64,000 bases of DNA from Sphingobacteriia bacterium (lineage in GTDB: Bacteria; Bacteroidota; Bacteroidia; Chitinophagales; Chitinophagaceae), in contig RDZY01000012.1 of the NCBI GenBank assembly GCA_004294135.1, positions 1 through 64,000 on the forward strand, read 5' to 3'. The notes beneath the pieces are model-generated. The model saw only the letters and a program-made list of their open reading frames with translations, was not told the origin of the DNA and ran no database searches. Both the position numbers and the translations under genes were made by a program. Positions 62,602-64,000 of this stretch are shown piece after piece. Position 1 is the stretch's first letter, and each line of letters opens with the position of its first letter.

Positions 62602-63267
62602 CTACTGTTTTCCGCCTACTACAATAACAATTTCCCCTTTCACTGTTTTTAATTTAAAATAAGTGGCTAGTTCTTGTAATGTTCCCTGCTTATTTTCTTC
62701 AAACATTTTGGTCAGTTCCCTACTCACAGAACTAGGTCTGCCCCCCCCAAAATAAATAGCCAATTCTTCCAGTGTTTTTACCAGTCGCATCGGACTCTCA
62801 TAAAATACCATCGTTCTTTCTTCTTCGGCCAATTTTTTCAATAGGGTTTGTCTACCTTTTTTAGGTGGCAGAAAGCCTTCAAATACAAAGCGATTGGTGG
62901 GAATACCACTGTTTACGAGTGCAGGTACAAATGCTACTGCACCGGGTAAACATATTATTTTAATGGATCGTTGTAAACAAGTACGAACCAATAAAAATGC
63001 TGGATCAGAAATACCAGGTGTTCCTGCATCGGTAATCAGTGCCATTGTTTTACCAGCACTTAATTGATCAGCAATATGATCTACTATTTTATGTTCATTG
63101 TGTTGATGATAGGGCGATAGTGGCTTTTCTATTTCATAATGCTTGAGCAACTTAGAAGAAGTTCTGGTGTCTTCGCATAAAATTACGTCTACTGATTTTA
63201 GCACTTCAATAGCTCGGAGCGTAATATCTTTAAGATTACCAATTGGTGTAGGAACTAGGTAAAGCAA
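62602..63267 (-). CDS. rsmI: 16S rRNA (cytidine(1402)-2'-O)-methyltransferase
   Basis: A 221-residue tetrapyrrole-methylase fold protein. RsmI signatures are LYLVPTPIGNLKDITLRAIEVL, CEDTRTSSKLLKHY, ITDAGTPGISDPA and FEGFLPPKKGR. With RsmH it makes m4Cm1402 in 16S rRNA. It lacks the C-terminal extension of the E. coli form (286 residues), as is usual in Bacteroidota. The start is TTG at 63267, one base after the purS stop; the next ATG is about 74 residues in, too late. It is therefore translationally coupled to purS. Confidence 0.92.
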   Translation of the reverse strand: MLYLVPTPIGNLKDITLRAIEVLKSVDVILCEDTRTSSKLLKHYEIEKPLSPYHQHNEHKIVDHIADQLSAGKTMALITDAGTPGISDPAFLLVRTCLQRSIKIICLPGAVAFVPALVNSGIPTNRFVFEGFLPPKKGRQTLLKKLAEEERTMVFYESPMRLVKTLEELAIYFGGGRPSSVSRELTKMFEENKQGTLQELATYFKLKTVKGEIVIVVGGKQ

Positions 63268-63268
63268 A

Positions 63269-63517
63269 TTAATCGATTATAGCAATCTCAAAAAATTCCA
63301 TCACTTGGTTGGCGAGCAATTGTTTACTCGCATTTTCTGCAATGGCTTTTGCCTCTTCCGCGCTGGCAGCTTCTATAGAAAGTGTGATATGCTTTCCAAC
63401 TCTTACGTCTTCAATTGCATGAATACCCAAATTACCCAATCCACCCAACACGGCTTTTCCCTGCGGATCTAATAAATTTTTTAAAGGCATTACATTAATG
63501 GCGACTGTGTACTTCAT
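63269..63517 (-). CDS. purS: Phosphoribosylformylglycinamidine synthase subunit PurS
   Basis: An 82-residue protein of the PurS type: VAINVMPLKNLLDPQGKAVLGGLGNLGI, then VRVGKHITLSIEA and a C-terminal helix. PurS dimerises and bridges PurQ and PurL in the three-part FGAM synthase of purine synthesis. purL and purQ are not nearby. It lies 30 bp after pssA and is followed with 1 bp by rsmI, a minus-strand run of unrelated housekeeping genes. Confidence 0.93.
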   Translation of the reverse strand: MKYTVAINVMPLKNLLDPQGKAVLGGLGNLGIHAIEDVRVGKHITLSIEAASAEEAKAIAENASKQLLANQVMEFFEIAIID

Positions 63518-63547
63518 ATTTTTTTATTTATAATTGCTATAAGCCAA

Positions 63548-64000
63548 TTATGACTGTTGTGTTTGCTTGTGAAAAAGCAAAGATAGAATTACATAAGTAA
63601 AAAAGCCGACTGAAATTGACAGCCAGCCAAATATTAGGGCAATCACAACAGAAACAGTTAAAATAATGAGAAAAGGGATGGCTTTTTTTAAGTTCAGTCC
63701 ATTAAATTTCAATGCCAGCATAGGCAGCGAAGAGATCATACCATAACAAAAAACTAATATTAAAGCATACCAACACCATTTATTCATTAATAAATTCACC
63801 ACCCACTCATCCTTAGCATACCAATATGCCAAGGGTAAGGAAGCAATAAAAATACCAACAGCGGGTATTGGAATTCCTTTAAATCCAAATTGTTGAGATT
63901 TATCTAGGTTGAAGCGAGCCAGCCTATAAGCGCCCGCGCAAGGAATAAGCAATGCAGGTAATAACCAGAGCGTGCTAATATCTAAACCACCTGCTTCTTG
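63548..64000 (-). CDS. pssA: CDP-alcohol phosphatidyltransferase (PssA-like), 5' end missing
   Basis: The C-terminal 150 residues of a membrane enzyme; the frame runs open to the window edge (…GGLDISTLWLLPALLIPC). The visible part has GAYRLARFNLDKSQQFGFKGIPIPAVGIF, which is the distinctive region of CDP-diacylglycerol-serine O-phosphatidyltransferase, and four further membrane segments. PssA makes phosphatidylserine for phosphatidylethanolamine. The catalytic CDP-alcohol motif lies upstream, outside the window, so the call rests on the C-terminal part. It heads the run pssA-purS-rsmI. Confidence 0.82.
   Translation of the reverse strand, partial: QEAGGLDISTLWLLPALLIPCAGAYRLARFNLDKSQQFGFKGIPIPAVGIFIASLPLAYWYAKDEWVVNLLMNKWCWYALILVFCYGMISSLPMLALKFNGLNLKKAIPFLIILTVSVVIALIFGWLSISVGFFTYVILSLLFHKQTQQS

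Noticed and set aside
1..64000. CRISPR arrays, insertion sequences, prophage, integrases or attachment sites
   Set aside because: No spaced direct repeats, transposase or recombinase reading frames, or flanking duplications were seen on either strand.

Overview
The window is about 64 kb of AT-rich chromosome from a member of the Bacteroidota. Family Chitinophagaceae is my best guess, from the overall look of the proteins only. The phylum call rests on TAnnTTTG-type -7 promoter boxes, a type IX secretion 'plug' protein (DUF5103), TamL, a HYC_CC_PP protein, DUF3078 and DUF6702 proteins, a CarboxypepD_reg-fronted TonB receptor, and proS, lptE and mltG of Bacteroidota type. I count 57 protein genes (one cut by the right edge, one very small and doubtful) and one RNA gene, the signal recognition particle RNA. 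I see no tRNA, rRNA, insertion sequence, phage gene, CRISPR array or attachment site. The region reads as stable core genome.

Layout. 1-6.3 kb: SRP RNA and FKBP isomerase from overlapping divergent promoters, an ABC-F ATPase, an orphan histidine kinase, an RluE-like pseudouridine synthase and IspH. 6.3-10.2 kb: a minus-strand set with a putative porin, a HYC_CC_PP protein, a secreted heavy-metal-associated (HMA) protein and a small outer-membrane protein, probably linked to metals. 10.2-24 kb: purine nucleoside phosphorylase, cold-shock protein, T9SS plug protein, LolC/E-like permease, SpoU methyltransferase, TamL, TruB, ProS, two envelope proteins, RimO and AlkB. 24-31.6 kb: a TonB receptor divergent from a ClC channel across a regulatory-looking spacer, HPPD, PurK and a DUF3078 protein. 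31.7-38.7 kb: miaB, a sigma-54 activator, lptE, a TPR-like protein, secG, mltG and a YihY protein. 38.7-46.7 kb: TrmH, a queuosine-precursor transporter, a YfhO-GT4-GT2 operon and an esterase. 46.7-52.2 kb: M1 peptidase, HupE-like and DUF6702 proteins, a CNNM/CorC protein and a PAP2 phosphatase. 52.4-64 kb: two tandem PKD lipoproteins, a eukaryote-like citrate synthase, LptG, Tgt, GT2, RsmG, a second M1 peptidase, RsmI, PurS and PssA.

Themes. Many genes serve envelope biogenesis (TamL, LptE, LptG, SecG, MltG, plug protein, porin, lipoproteins, glycosyltransferases). Many others modify RNA (RluE, two SpoU enzymes, TruB, MiaB, Tgt, RsmG, RsmI) or a ribosomal protein (RimO). Tgt and the YhhQ transporter together point to queuosine made with imported precursor.

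I found no convincing new multi-gene system. The best leads are local: a Tgt without its zinc cysteines; Asp in place of the specificity Asn in purine nucleoside phosphorylase; a 10-bp-arm palindrome over the -33 box of the TonB receptor promoter; several genes whose -7 box sits so close to the ATG that the mRNA should be leaderless; and an unexplained 43-codon ORF upstream of HPPD.
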